Shown one piece after another: positions 11,819-24,663 of a stretch of DNA of 64,000 nt. Both the position numbers and the translations under genes were made by a program. The first letter of the stretch is position 1. The number at the start of each line of letters is the position of its first letter. The stretch lies in assembly GCA_014529385.2 (NCBI GenBank), contig CM043942.1, positions 36,608,469 to 36,672,468 of the forward strand, in the 5' to 3' direction. A model generated the notes under the pieces. The model worked only from the letters and a program-made list of their open reading frames with translations, did not search any database and was not told the DNA's origin. Source of the DNA: Adiantum capillus-veneris (Eukaryota; Streptophyta; Polypodiopsida; Polypodiales; Pteridaceae).

Positions 11819-12425
11819 CTGAAAAGCACTCGAAAAGCAGATTTTTACAAAATTGGGCCATTGTATGAGCTTCTTCCCATACAAACCTTTTACCCTTCCT
11901 TAGCAATTGAGAAAGCACCTGTGCAACATGAGCAAAGTGTGGCAACCAAATACGATCAAATACACATGCACCCAAAAACCTTTGAGCCTCAGTGATTGAT
12001 GTGCATGTTTCTTTCATCTTTTGTATAGCTTCAACTTTAGCTAGACTTGGTCATTTTCCATCTGGGCCACACATATGCCCTACAATTCAAACCTCTTTAG
12101 CACCAAAATTTGATTTTGGACCTGAAAGTGTCAAGTTAATTTCTTCAAGTCTAGATAAAATGGCATCAGTACAATCAGCAATATGTTGGGCAGCAAACTG
12201 CTGGCACCCCCTCTGGTCTTTTACCTCATCTTTGAACCCTTCTTCACACCCCTTGATCGGCAAATCATCAATGAAAGGCATAGTAACATGATGAATAAAA
12301 TCCCTCAGCACCTTATTCATACCATTCATCATATGAGCTTCAGAGTTAGTAGCATCATGTGGTAGAGTGCACATTCTCACCAAACCGAGATGTGTACACA
12401 TTGTACTAAGATCCTTGCTATCCAA
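11808..12425 (-). pseudogene. RT palm/thumb part of the second element
   Basis: Two frames (12425-12087 and 12017-11808) give RT palm and thumb. Key motifs are RMCTLPHDATNSEAHMMNGM, the catalytic box MPFIDDLPIKG (F-I-D-D), LTLSGPKSNFG and EAQRFLGACVFDRIWLPHFAHV, the last matching the usual 'RFLG...Y.RW/IP.FA' RT connection block. The frame shifts around 12020-12080. The coding ends near 11850 in AT-rich repeat DNA, so the protein is truncated before RNase H. Confidence 0.8.
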
Positions 12426-12437
12426 AGCAAGCTGAAA

Positions 12438-12836
12438 CTAATCATATCTTGAGTAAAGATCACCCATAGAGTAGATGGATCTTCTTGCAAAGGCTTTAGC
12501 AAACTTGTCCACTATTGAACTTGCTCCAATATTGTGGATTGTTACCTTATTGACTGGTTGCATATCGTGAATGAACCTTAGGGTACCATTCTTCTTCGGA
12601 ACAGTAAACGTCCGATTAGAGTATGGTGCACATGATAGTTCCAAAATACCCATCCTTATCTTTTCATTCAACAAATCAATGAGCTTCGGCAAGTGAGCTT
12701 TGGGTACTAGAATAGGGCATAAACTCCATGGCATATGAGGAATAGTAAATATAACCATAGGAGAAACAACAGTTGGATCTGCACATCCAATCTCACCTCG
12801 CTCAAAAGCAAAGGCTTTACCATGTTTTCTAAGCAT
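12438..12836 (-). pseudogene. RT fingers/palm N-terminal part of the second element
   Basis: The 132-residue frame contains the RT start blocks: FERGEIGC, KAHLPKLIDLLNEKIRMGIL, the template-grip stretch TVPKKNGTLRFIHDMQPVNK and the palm block YSMGDLYSRYD (family consensus has SGYDQ). It joins the downstream RT part at 12425 after a short frame break. It overlaps the preceding linker frame by 8 bases, consistent with a single-base indel in a once continuous pol. Confidence 0.8.
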
Positions 12837-13833
12837 CTCTCAAAAGCATTTGATCTCCTCTTTGGTAAGGAAATCCTCCTCTCCAATCTTGAATTGTTGT
12901 CTCTTCAATGAACTTATGCCCAATGTTCTTTGGATCTCTCAGTATAGGCTTGAGAGAAGATTTCTCCATTACACCATCACTTCCTTCTAGCAAAGGTGTA
13001 GCCAACAGCCTCACCTTCTTTGCAATAGATTTATATTTTGTCTCTACTTGAACTTCAACCGCTTCACCCAAATCCTCCTTTATATGTGTAAGTGCTTCAT
13101 ATAAATCTAGTTCTTTATACATGTCCATTGAATGTACTTTAACTACGTCAATCATCTAACACCTTTGTTTCCATGTGCACAGCCATAACGTAGGATTGTC
13201 CTAGTATGAGTAAATTGGAAGAGTTCTCCTGTATAAAAACGTTTTGTGCATCACAAATATCCCCAATAGTTACCTTAACATTTGCACATGCACCATAAAT
13301 ATCCCTTGGAAGCATATTGGTAGCTCAAATCCACCAACCGTGATCAACATCAATAGTCCATTTCCCTTTTTGATGCAAGCTCTTTTCCATAAGATTGATT
13401 TTTGACCCATGGTCCACAAGTGCTAAGATTGACTCTTCAACATCCCCAAGCTTCACAATGGTTTTTGTTGTTGCTCTAGCCCAATGAATTCTAGAAAAGT
13501 GACTCTTGGGCACAATTTCCTCATCTCCATCATCTCATTAAAATGAACATGCCTTATCTTAGATATAATTGGATTTGAAACCACCACTTCCTTTGAATTT
13601 TCATCTTCAAATGCCTCTTCATAAGCATCCAAAATTGACTCAATGTGATGGATCATTTGGCTTTTAACCGTATCAGGTTCCTCCTCACTTGGTATCTGTC
13701 GATTTTTTTTAATGATGTCAATAATCTCCTCATGAAACTCACGTTTGGAAATTCCCAAGATGTCACCCAACGTGAGCTCCACCTTGCTATTGAGAATGTG
13801 ATCTTCAAAACCCTTCTTTAGATATGTAGCCAA
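12829..13833 (-). pseudogene. Protease-like and linker region of the second element
   Basis: Three broken frames lie here. The 13513-13325 segment holds LGDVEESILALVDHGSKINLM, which fits a retropepsin start with D-H-G in place of D-S/T-G. Upstream, 13833-13453 is acidic and helical (ELTLGDILGISKREFHEEI); downstream, 13155-12829 is a charged linker before RT. Function would be polyprotein cleavage, but the altered active site and the frame breaks make it non-functional. Confidence 0.6.
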
Positions 13834-15049
13834 CTCAATGTCATATTTCAGCTTATAGGAAGGTCCCTTGGGTTTTACCTTGATTCTTATCTTTTGATGA
13901 CTCTTCCATTACCACTTCTAGAGTAGGTTTGGGGACATGCACTTCATCTTGCTTACTGCTAGATTTGGTTGCTCTTTTTGGTGTTCCTGCAACATCTTCA
14001 TCTCTTTTGCGCTTCTCTTCTACTATGGCTTCATTAGCTTGAGACCTGGCAATAAATGCATATACAAAAAGAGAATGAACTGGATCTGCCCATCCTGTAG
14101 TTTCTCAAATGAAATTCGCAACCTGACATAATTTTCCATGAGTCACCTTGCCTGCTTCCACAGTCTTCAAAGCATAAGGCCACAAATCACCTTTAGTTCT
14201 TGCACCTTCATCATCTACATTATTGCATACTTACAACCCATATGTAGTTGCTTCTACTATAGCAACATTATGTTGTATTTCTTCCACTAACTTCTTCATA
14301 CCACCCCTCCCAAAATTCAATCGGAGCGGCTCACGTGTTTCTTTGAGATGAATCTTCTTGTCTTTCCAAAAGACCACATTTTTCCTGCAAGCTTCATCAA
14401 AATCTTCACAGTCTTTGTGTTCATGATCGTTGCCTACCCCTTCAAGATTAATTGCTTTCAAATTTAGATTTAATCCTTGTATACCTTTGATCATCTCATC
14501 AAGAACAGGCTCCTCTAATGTTTGTTTCCCAGAGTCTGACTTTTCCTTAATTTCTTCATCCGTTGTCTCCATGGGATCAACCACAATCAGCTTATCCACC
14601 CTCATCTGACGCTTTACAATCATGTTGACTGCTTCAAAAACCACCTTCCAATTAGATGTTAAGCCCAATTCACCTGTTGAATCCTCAGGTAGCTGCACCA
14701 AGCTCTTTTGAAGCCGTGGGTCGGCAGCTTGGACAAATAACTCTACCCGTTTTGGTTTCAATGATCGCTGCTCTCATATAGATAAATGCTCAAATTTCTT
14801 TTCAAATTCTTGTAGCAGCTCTCGTGCAGATAAATCCTTGTTTTTCTACTGGATCCACTTCATAAAACATTGCTTAGTTACCCTTTGAGAATCTTCAAGG
14901 AAATACTCCTCATGTAATTTTTTTTCTAAATTCTGCCAGTTTGATCCTTGTGTAGCCTGTATCTCCCCAAATTGAGCCCTAAGATTTGGCACGACAATCA
15001 AGTGAAATCCTTCAACTGCTTCATGATGATCAATCTCATTACCCTCCAT
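13834..15049 (-). pseudogene. Gag-like region of the second element
   Basis: The frame 15049-14846 (NWQNLEKKLHEEYFLEDSQR) and 14761-14231 (ELFVQAADPRLQKSLVQLPE) are helical, charged segments lying between the primer site and the protease, the place of gag. No zinc knuckle was found. Other parts of the stretch are closed by stops, and 13834-14230 gives only short frames with the acidic 'ESSKDKNQGKT'-like text on the minus strand. Assignment to gag rests mainly on position. Confidence 0.5.
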
Positions 15050-15277
15050 GGATTGCTCATAAACTTAGCAAATTTTGAAACATCTCAACCTTCAAACTGC
15101 TGCAATTTTTTTGTTACTGCTTGTCAAGCTTTTTGTATCCGCTCATGCAAATCAAATTGTTGTTGTGTAGTCTGCTGTTACTTCATGTAGGCATCAAATT
15201 TTTGCATCATCTACTACATCACCGCCTCTTGCAACGTAGTCATCTTTCTCTGCAAAATTTTCCCACCCCGGCTCAGT

Positions 15278-15295
15278 TTCACGTTGGGTTCACCA
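15278..15295 (-). other. Candidate primer-binding site of the second element
   Basis: On the minus strand TGGTGAACCCAACGTGAA begins a few bases after an LTR-type end (TGACA). It starts with TGG as tRNA-complementary sites do. I could not match it to a specific tRNA. Confidence 0.5.
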
Positions 15296-15299
15296 AAGA

Positions 15300-16163
<864 letters not shown>

Positions 16164-17080
16164 ATCCCCAATTTTTGGGTTTCTTTTAATAATAAGAAAA
16201 ATAGCTTTCAATATCTATTTTGTCAAATTCCGGTTTGGAATGCTTGCTTGACAGTGTTGTAAGGCTCTAAAGTAAAAAAAACAAGGCCGTTTCATGTTTT
16301 AGTAGGTTAGACGGACGTTTGGTTGAATTCTGGGAAAATCCGCTATTTTTAGCTTTTTCATACTTTTTATGCTTTTAGGTGCATTTTTACAAAAAGGAAG
16401 GTCGGCTCCTTAAGGGATGATGATGATATGTATGCATCGGACGATGTGTCCGATGAAGCTTTTGATGATGCAAATTAAAGGGAAAGACGATTGGCACATG
16501 CCGGAGGATGTGTAGGTTCAGAGGGGGTGGATGTCATGCCGCTTCACTTCCATGATGGAAAAAAGAGCAAAGAAATGCAATCTAAGATTCTTTGAAGCCT
16601 ACACATTTCTTGAGCAGTGATCATGGATTGTTAACAGACAGATTTTAATGCTAATGTATGCCAAATGCGGCTTTAAGGGGCCAAAACTTATGTTTTTTAT
16701 GCTAAAAGTGGGTATATCTGAAGTGATAAGCAATGAGAGTTTATGGACTAGAACTGTAGTGCTCAAAGTTTTCTACAAGCCTATCTTTACGGCTCATCAA
16801 TTGGAGCTACGGTAAGAAAGTTATGTCAGTTTGAAGTTTGAGTCGATTGCGGATATGTACCGGATTGGGCAATTGCAAATGAGGGATCAGAGAGGAAGTG
16901 AATGCATGGGCTTGAAGTACTCGACTTGTGGAGCACTTTGGTCTTTTCAAATCGGAAATTGGAGCTCTGGTTGCCAAATATTGACGAATTAAGTTTCGCT
17001 AGGGACCGGTTCTGTATCAGTTTGGTCGCCTTGGTCAGTGTGTGATCTAGTGATTTTGGACCTCGACCAGGATCTGGAGT
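16164..17080. other. No gene recognised
   Basis: This 0.9-kb stretch between two retroelements has no long frame and no motif I recognise. One short acidic frame (DDMYASDDVSDEAFDDAN around 16420-16480) ends in a stop. It may be a remnant of an older element. Confidence 0.5.
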
Positions 17081-17398
17081 TGTTAACCCTCACGGACACC
17101 CTATCACCTTTGCGAGATGTATATTATTTATTTGATTGAGTCAAGGACCGGGCTTTTTGGTCCAATAGGTGTGTAGGTGATCGCCGATGAGAGGCGCACC
17201 ACTTATCTTATTTTTACAGTAGTTTTACAACGACCGGCCACTGTGGGCACCCATGTGTGAATGGGTCAAACTCTTATAAAAGGTCCATTTGACCTAAAAA
17301 TCCTCATTCTTTGAGATGTAAGCTAAGAAGTGCTCTTGCTCCATCCCTGTCTCCTTCTTCTTCGTGTGCTCACGTGTATATGTGTGTGTGTGTATTCT

Positions 17399-17459
<61 letters not shown>

Positions 17460-17693
17460 TCGAGAATTGCGGCAGCATCGGCGGCGACAAGGCGGTTGAG
17501 CGCGGCATTGACGGCGGCTCCTTCTTCTTTGAAGCATAGGATCCTTCACAATAGAATCATTGAGCAGTGAGTGACACACCATTGTTTCTTTGAGCTTGCT
17601 AGGACTGTCTCATTGTGTGCTTGCAACCTTTCAAGGTTCACACATAGTGCATAGGCAAGTTCCCAGCCTCCGATACATGTGATAAAGTGCACA
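17081..17693 (+). repeat. 5' LTR, family 1 (chimeric copy)
   Basis: The 613-bp LTR begins TGTTAACCCTCACGGACACC and ends TGCACA before the primer site. It matches 20017-20688 along its length: TCGCCGATGAGAGGCGCA, a TATA-like CTTATAAAAGG near 17272, a GA run at 17402-17456 and CAGTGAGTGACACACC in U5. Confidence 0.9.
17402..17456. repeat. (GA)n microsatellite in LTR
   Basis: About 55 bp of GA, preceded by a short GT run at 17378-17392. It lies downstream of the TATA-like box, as in the other LTRs. Confidence 0.97.
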
Positions 17694-17697
17694 TTTT

Positions 17698-17715
17698 TGG
17701 TGCCACTACCGGGGT
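17698..17715 (+). other. Primer-binding site, degenerate tRNA-Asp type
   Basis: TGGTGCCACTACCGGGGT follows the LTR end after four T residues. It differs at several positions from the intact site at 26507, mostly by transitions. Confidence 0.75.
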
Positions 17716-18940
17716 CTACCTTGCACTAAGCTTGAGGAGCACTTGGTGCTACCTCAGGAAGCCTTCACTTTTGCCATTTTTGTGTTTTTTTGTTCAGTTG
17801 CGAGATATGCTAAGTGGTTGTAATGTGCAGGTTTAGCAGGTTTGCTAGAATATGTTAGTGTTGAAATTTGCAGGTTTTATGTTAGATTTGCTAAGATCTG
17901 TAACGTGCAGGTGTTAGTAGATCTGTTAGCTGGTGTAAATATGTAATGTGCTCTGTGAGTAGATGGAGTACTCTGTGAGTGAGCAGTTTTGTTGTGTTAG
18001 TTAGTGTAGATAGTGAGTAGTAGAGTAGACAGTGAGAAGATTGATTGTTTGTGAGTGTGCAGTTTTGTGTTAGATAGTGTGTGAGCAGAGGTAATTAGTG
18101 TTAATTAATTGTGTTAGCTATGTGTTAGTTGCAAGGAGGTTAGGTAGAGCTACTGTGTGCACGTGTGAGCTCGACACCCATGTAGCATCGAGTGCTACTA
18201 GTGTAGAGGAGCAACAACAAAGAGTTTGTGAGGTCATCCATAGGGTTATTGAGTTAGAGAGGCAGAACAAAGAGATCCGCATACCTTCAACAGGTCTCAT
18301 GAGATTCTTGGATACAGGGAAGGCTAAGCAACCAACTTTATCGCGAATGGAGACTCCTTTGGTAAGCATGATGGATCCTCCATATGTTGTTTCGCCAGGG
18401 GTCTCAGTACAATCTGAGCCCACAAGTGATAGCTTTACCTTTCCAAGTCTAGATCATCTTTCTCTTGATGACACCACGGCTACCATGCCTACCCCAGTGA
18501 TGGGCATGCCAAGAAACACGCCATGAACCTTATTTGTTAGTAAAGTACCACTACATGGTAGCTCAATGCCTGCAACAATACCTACAATTGTGTATCAATC
18601 ATATACACCTATGGGTCCTCATGCTCATGTAGATCCTACCCCTCCCTTGTTTCAACAACTTATGCTCCATGATCGCAACATCCAAGCCCTTATGAGGGCA
18701 TACTAGCAACCATTTATGCTATGCCCAAGGCCACACATATGAACTTTGGGCCACCAAACAACACAAAACCATACCAAACTTGGAGCCCCAGGGGTTCCTA
18801 TGCACCAAGCTAGTGCCAATTAATACCCACCCCACATGTAGTCTCGAGAGCGCCTTTACCCACAATGCCTGCTCACTTAGGTGACTTGGAAAAATTTTCT
18901 CAAGCTATCGGCCGATCTATTGGTGAGAATATGTGTAACA
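17716..18940 (+). pseudogene. Leader and family-1 gag fragment
   Basis: The leader (17716-18176) is rich in short repeats of GTTAGTGTG type and has no gene. At about 18176 it joins, by deletion of the gag start and roughly 280 codons, to the family-1 block EEQQQRVCEVIHRVIELERQ, GLMRFLDTGKAKQPTLSRME and the Pro/Ser-rich stretch after it. A TGA at 18524 replaces a Trp codon of the family. Homology to family 1 ends near 18940 in ENMCN. Confidence 0.7.
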
Positions 18941-20016
18941 GAAGAGCAACAAGTGAAGAAGACTATATCTTCATTCAAGACTCCCACCGGCTCCATGGGA
19001 TGTTTGAAAATGGCTTTTACGAGAGATGACAGTCTTAGTGGTCTTAAGTCCCATGATGGTTCCAAAAAATTCCATCGAGGTCAATCATGGACTTAAACAC
19101 ATTAGCTCAAGGATTTGTAGCTGCTTGTTCCAAAACGGGGATCAAACACAATACGGTATCTCAAATCTATAGCTTTAAACAGAAACATGGTGAGTCTGTT
19201 AGGGATTGTGTGACTCGAATGAAACAATACATTGCTAGATGCCCAGGGCTAGAGATACCTGTAGAAGAATGACTAGTATCGTTGTTTCTAGAGGGACTTC
19301 AAAACAAATAACTTCATGCTATACTGTATAGCAAGAAGCATACAACCCTAGAAGAGTGTGTATCAGATGCTATTGACTTACTAGGAGACAATTGTGATAT
19401 TTTCAACAAAGAAGATGTCCTTAAGGATAACCAAAGTGAGTAAAAAACATCCACTAAACTAGCTCAAGTAGGAATAGTTGCTGTAGCACCACTTTCAGCC
19501 ATAGAAGACATGCTCAAAAGGACGAACGACATGATGAATAACATGCAAAAAGCACCTACAAGGGGACCAAAACAAGGGATACCTCAACAAGGATAACCAA
19601 TTAGACCACAGAAATGGTGTGCAATCGAGGATAAATGGACCAACCATGAGACCAATGAGTGCTACTACCGACCAAAGTATGATGGGAATGTTCAGTACGT
19701 GCCCATGAGGCCACAAGTACAAACCATGTACAAATATCAACCTAACATGACACCATCTCAAAGACCACCTATGCGTATGGAAAGACCTCAACCCGTGTTG
19801 GGTCAACAACCTTCGTATCTAGGACATAATGCAGTGCCTATAAAGTACATGCACCCCGAGGGAGTCATAGATGAACAAGCACTAGTTCCTGTTACACCCT
19901 ATGCTGAGCCTAGTCCATCTACAGTAATGGTAGAAGGAGATTGGTATAATTCACATCCACCACCAATGGGAGAACCTATGACTTATGCTCCACTAGAGCT
20001 TGCATCAATGTATTAT
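18941..20016 (+). pseudogene. Gag fragment related to the nested (family-2) element
   Basis: From about 18941 the predicted protein matches the nested element and not family 1: GIKHNTVSQIYSFKQKHGES, QYIARCPGLEIP, QKWCAIEDKWTNH and ERPQPVLGQQPSYLG each have a close partner at 29345-29990. The C-x-n-H-x4-C knuckle-like CAIEDKWTNHETNEC is kept. In-frame stops and a frame change interrupt it, and it ends abruptly at 20016. It is a separate family or a diverged subfamily of family 2. Confidence 0.75.
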
Positions 20017-20688
<672 letters not shown>

Positions 20689-20692
20689 TTTT

Positions 20693-20710
20693 TGGCGCCG
20701 CTGTCGGGGA
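20693..20710 (+). other. Primer-binding site, tRNA-Asp type
   Basis: TGGCGCCGCTGTCGGGGA follows the LTR end and differs at two positions from the complement of the plant tRNA-Asp 3' end. Confidence 0.85.
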
Positions 20711-21731
20711 ATCGCCCTGCACTAAGCCCAAGAGGCACTTTGTGCTTCTTCTATGAGTTGTTTGTAGTAGGAAAGAAGAGGAAGAGGAAGAGGAATGAGT
20801 TATTTTTCTGCAAGTTGTTAATTTCTATATTGTCTGCAAGTTCTGTGATTTCTGCATAATCTTGTGTTTTCTGTTTGCACACAGTCTTTGCACAATTAGT
20901 AGTCGTTAGCTTGTTCGCAGTGAATGAATAAGTAGGTAGACAGTTAGCAATTTCTGTTTGCACACAGTCTGTACACAGTTTTCTGTTAAGGTTTGCCTGC
21001 ACACAGTCCTTGCACAGTAAGGTAGTGAGAGAGGAAGTAGGTGGACAGTTAGCTCACTGTTAGTAAGCAGTTAGCAGAGTGGTTAACAGATTAGTTAGTG
21101 GTTAGCAACACTGTTAGTAAGTAGATAAGGTAGTGAGCTGTTGACAGAGAGGTTAGGTAGGTGTTGACAGTGTGTGTGGCCAAGAAAGGGTCACCTAAAA
21201 TGCGTACGATCGTCGCCCCAAAAAAAAAAAAAAGTAAAAAATCCGAAAATATTTAAGCGTGAGTGACTGGGGGGCTACACTAAAATTTTGATCGGGATCG
21301 GGATCCCAAGCCCAGGTCCAAGCCTCAGTCTACAGTCTTATGATATATACTAGACTCACTCTTATATATATACCCTACCCCCTCAAGAAGGAATGAGAGC
21401 ATGTGGGGCAAGTCCTCCACTCTCCTCCCTTCTCTTCCCACTTGCACCCTTAGACTTTCTAATTTGAGCCTAGGTCCCTACTAGAAATTGACGGTTTTAG
21501 GGATTGCGAGGGCATAAAGTGACCAAATGGAGGGCTGTAAAGCACGGAACGTCCCTCTGACCGAGACGCTCGTTTTGAGCTATCATACGTTCTATTCTAT
21601 AGCTGGGTCAGAAAAAAAGGACCAAAAAATCAAAAAAAAAAAAGAAAAGACTTGGGTTGCAAAACACCCAAAAATACTAGGTGAGCAGCCTTCACGGGCA
21701 CTCACTGACACTTCTAGGGGACCAAAGTCAT
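20711..21731 (+). other. Leader of outer element with tandem GCACACAGT repeats
   Basis: No gene. Three copies of a CTGTTTGCACACAGTC-type repeat lie between 20865 and 21020, followed by a GTTAG-rich stretch to 21160 and poly-A runs near 21220 and 21640. An acceptor-like CACTTCTAG/GGG lies at 21704-21715, just before the gag ATG. Confidence 0.6.
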
Positions 21732-23625
21732 ATGAACCTACGCTCTGGACGAGTGTTAGAGCACGAGCATATTGGTAGTGCCTCCATTTACGCGGGCACC
21801 CATTATTCCTCCACCCTAGGTTCTGGACCTTCGGCCGGGACTCAAGGTAGCGCGACCCAAGATCCTCATATCGCGTCTAGTGATTCTTCCTCTGACTACG
21901 AAGTCATGGAGGGGTATCCTACACCAAACCCTGATAGTTCAAGTCAAGACATGCATGCCATGGGCCCACGACCCTGGTCCAGCGTGTTTAGCCGCTTAAA
22001 AGAGACCCTTAGTAGAGCTACTCGCTCCGAACATGCGGTTAATGAAATAAATGAAGGGAGTGGGGAAGTAAATTCGTCATTCATGCCTAAAATAGACCCT
22101 ATGCTTCTTGAGAGTGTGCATGTGAATGTTCCATCCACTGCACCTCCTGATCCTTTAGGACTATCTCCCTCTGAGGTTTTACTACCCGATGGTAGGAGTC
22201 TTGCCGAAGTACAAGAGATCGAACACTATATGCAAGCAACAAGGGAGAAGGAAATTGAGAGCCTACAAAGGCTAGAACAAAGTCGAGCCCTGAAAGCAAA
22301 GGCTCATATGACAACAATCATGCCAGCCGAGCAACCGAGTGCTCCCAAGGTAGCAGTCACGGAGGGGCAAGCGATGGGGAGCAATAATGCTTCCACTTCG
22401 AGGGAAACCTCCAGCACGCCAGGCCTAGATGGGATATTCCTAAACGAAAATTGGGAGTATGACCTACAAGCAGAAGCTTTAACTGATCAGTACACAGGAC
22501 ACACCTATCATGTGGGTTGGTTAGATGTTCTACAATCCACATCGGGTGCTACTAGCATAGATGAGCAACAACAGAAAGTCTGTGATGTCCTCCATAGGAT
22601 TGTCGAGTTAGAAAGATATAACACAGGGATCAACATGCCTTCAACAGGCCTAATGAGATTCTTGGATACGGGAAAGGCCAACCAACCAACCCTATCACAA
22701 ATGGAGATTCCCTCAGTGAGCCCCATTGATCCTCCATATGTTGTTTCGCCAGGAGCCTCAGTACAATCTGAGCCCACAAGTGGCAGCTTTACCTTCCCAA
22801 ATCTAGCTCATCCTTCTCTTAATGACACTACGACTACCATGCATATCCCAGTGGTGAGCATGACAAGAAGTACACCATGGAGTTCATTTGTTAACACTGC
22901 GCCGATGCCTAGTAGCACAGTGCCCCCAACTATACCTACATGTATGTATCAATCGTGTGCACCTGTCGTACCTCAGCCTCATGTAGCTCCTACACCTCCG
23001 ATTATTCCAAGAGCTTACAATCCACAATGGCATTATCCAAGCTCTTATACAAGTGGAACCATGCTATTTAATAATAACAGGCCATATCAGGCACCCCCTA
23101 TGCCTAGGGCCATGCCTGTAAACTTTGGACCACCGTCTGGTACACCACCATACGAAATATGGGACCCAAAAGCTGCGCGTAAGCCAAGGCCAAGGCCAAC
23201 TCCCATCTCACATGTGGTTCTAGGAGCACATACACCCATTATACCTGCTCAAATAGGATATTTGGCAGCATTTGCTCAAACTATCGGTCGCTCTATTGCG
23301 GAAAACATGCGTAGTGCACCTAATAGAGAGCCTAGGAGCAAGGCAGTTCAAGTAGCTAAGCTCACACAGAAATTCACTGGAGACGGAGATGCTAGAAAGC
23401 ATATGGAAGTCTTTGAACATGTGTGCGATTCCTTGGAAGAGCACAATGAGCTACATAAGTGTAAGGCTTCGAGTTTGACCCTAAGCGGAAAGGCTGGAGA
23501 TTGATATAGAACTTTAAGAGTAGAAGAGAAAACGATCTACTCTACTCTTAGGAGATTGTTCTTGAAAGAGCACATACGAGCCTAGGGAGTACTTTGGGGT
23601 GTAGCCTCTCAGCTCCAGAGTAGAG
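21732..23625 (+). pseudogene. Gag N-terminal and core region, outer element
   Basis: The ATG at 21732 opens MNLRSGRVLE, the same start as in the other families; the open frame upstream lacks conservation. The long Ser/Pro/Thr-rich N-terminal part holds the conserved DEQQQKVCDVLHRIVELERY. The capsid-like core begins at AVQVAKLTQKFTGDGD and stops at 23504, where GKAGDW should continue: the Trp codon is TGA. After about 110 more bases a deletion of roughly 0.5 kb (compared with the minus copy) removes the rest of the core and joins it at about 23620 to the zinc-knuckle part. Confidence 0.85.
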
Positions 23626-24663
23626 TTTAACGGGACTTGTAACGCGTGTGGTAGGTATGGCCATCAAGCGAAGGATTACCTAATGCTTAAACTCATCATG
23701 GAAAATAGACCGCCTATAGCTTGGGCAGACTCACCTCGAGTTCCTGCATTGATGCCTACCCCACCCATGGAGCAACAGTTGCCATTACAGCACATGGTCC
23801 GTAGAACCCAAAATGTGGTTCAAACCACACCGTTTCCACCTCCAGTGCTAGGACCGCAACCCCCTCATCCAAGAGTTACACCTATGAACCAAATAGGTTG
23901 CGAGTCATCTAGTGCTTATGTAGATTGCGAAGAGGACATAGACTCTAGTATCACCTATGGAGTCGACATGCTTGAGGAGCGTCCCATGTACTATATGGAA
24001 GACCATTGGGGAAAAATCAAACCGTTATATCAAGCTACTGCGCTAGCAGCAAGAGGCCAAAACATTAATAGTTTTGCCAGGAGACCACCTCTTCAGTGCT
24101 ACGAATGTGGTGGACCACATCGAGTAGCCGAGTGCCCCATTAGAATGCAAAATAATGCTGCACTAATGCAAACAAGTCAAGGGAGTGCATTGGCAATGCC
24201 AATACTCACTTGTAATCGTTGTGGCATAGATCATTTGATCGCACAGTGTCCTAACAATCCAAACGCACCGAAAATCACACCATTGAACTTAATAGAGATT
24301 GTTGATGGGACACCACCAACTATAAACATAGTACCAGTAAACGCACTCGCACGATCGATGCTCCAAAAACAAAATTATATTCTTGAGGAAAGAGACACGG
24401 CATCAATTGACCAATCTCAGAAAAAAAAGAAAACACGAAGAAAGAGATCGCAAAAAGCAGCGAAGTCAGATCCCAGCTCAAAGACCAACATAGGGACTGG
24501 TGATGATCCCGTATATATGAACGACACTGAAGAAGATTCTGATTCAAGTGAAACCATGGAGACCAAAACGACCACTAACATAGAAACCAACAAGGAAGAT
24601 CATCATGAGCCACAATGGCCAGGATCCAAAAAGAAGATAGGAACTTACCCAAACCCTACATAG
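23626..24663 (+). pseudogene. Gag zinc-knuckle region, outer element
   Basis: This frame carries CNACGRYGHQAKDY (lacks the last Cys), CYECGGPHRVAEC and CNRCGIDHLIAQC, the latter two with C-x2-C-x3-H-x4-C spacing. Proline-rich linkers and the basic KKKKTRRKRSQKAAK follow. It would be the RNA-binding nucleocapsid part of Gag. It ends at a TAG (24661) where the minus copy has Glu; the same frame continues behind it. Confidence 0.85.

Larger units (their letters stand above)
17081..20016 (+). mobile_element. Chimeric partial element: family-1 LTR and gag fragment joined to gag of another family
   Basis: A 5' LTR (17081-17693) and degenerate primer site are followed by a leader that jumps at about 18176 straight into mid-gag of family 1. 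Near 18940 the sequence changes to a gag related to the nested element. The copy ends at 20016, where the next family-1 LTR starts with TGTTAACC and no polypurine tract precedes it. So 20017 is the start of another element, not this one's 3' LTR. Confidence 0.7.
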
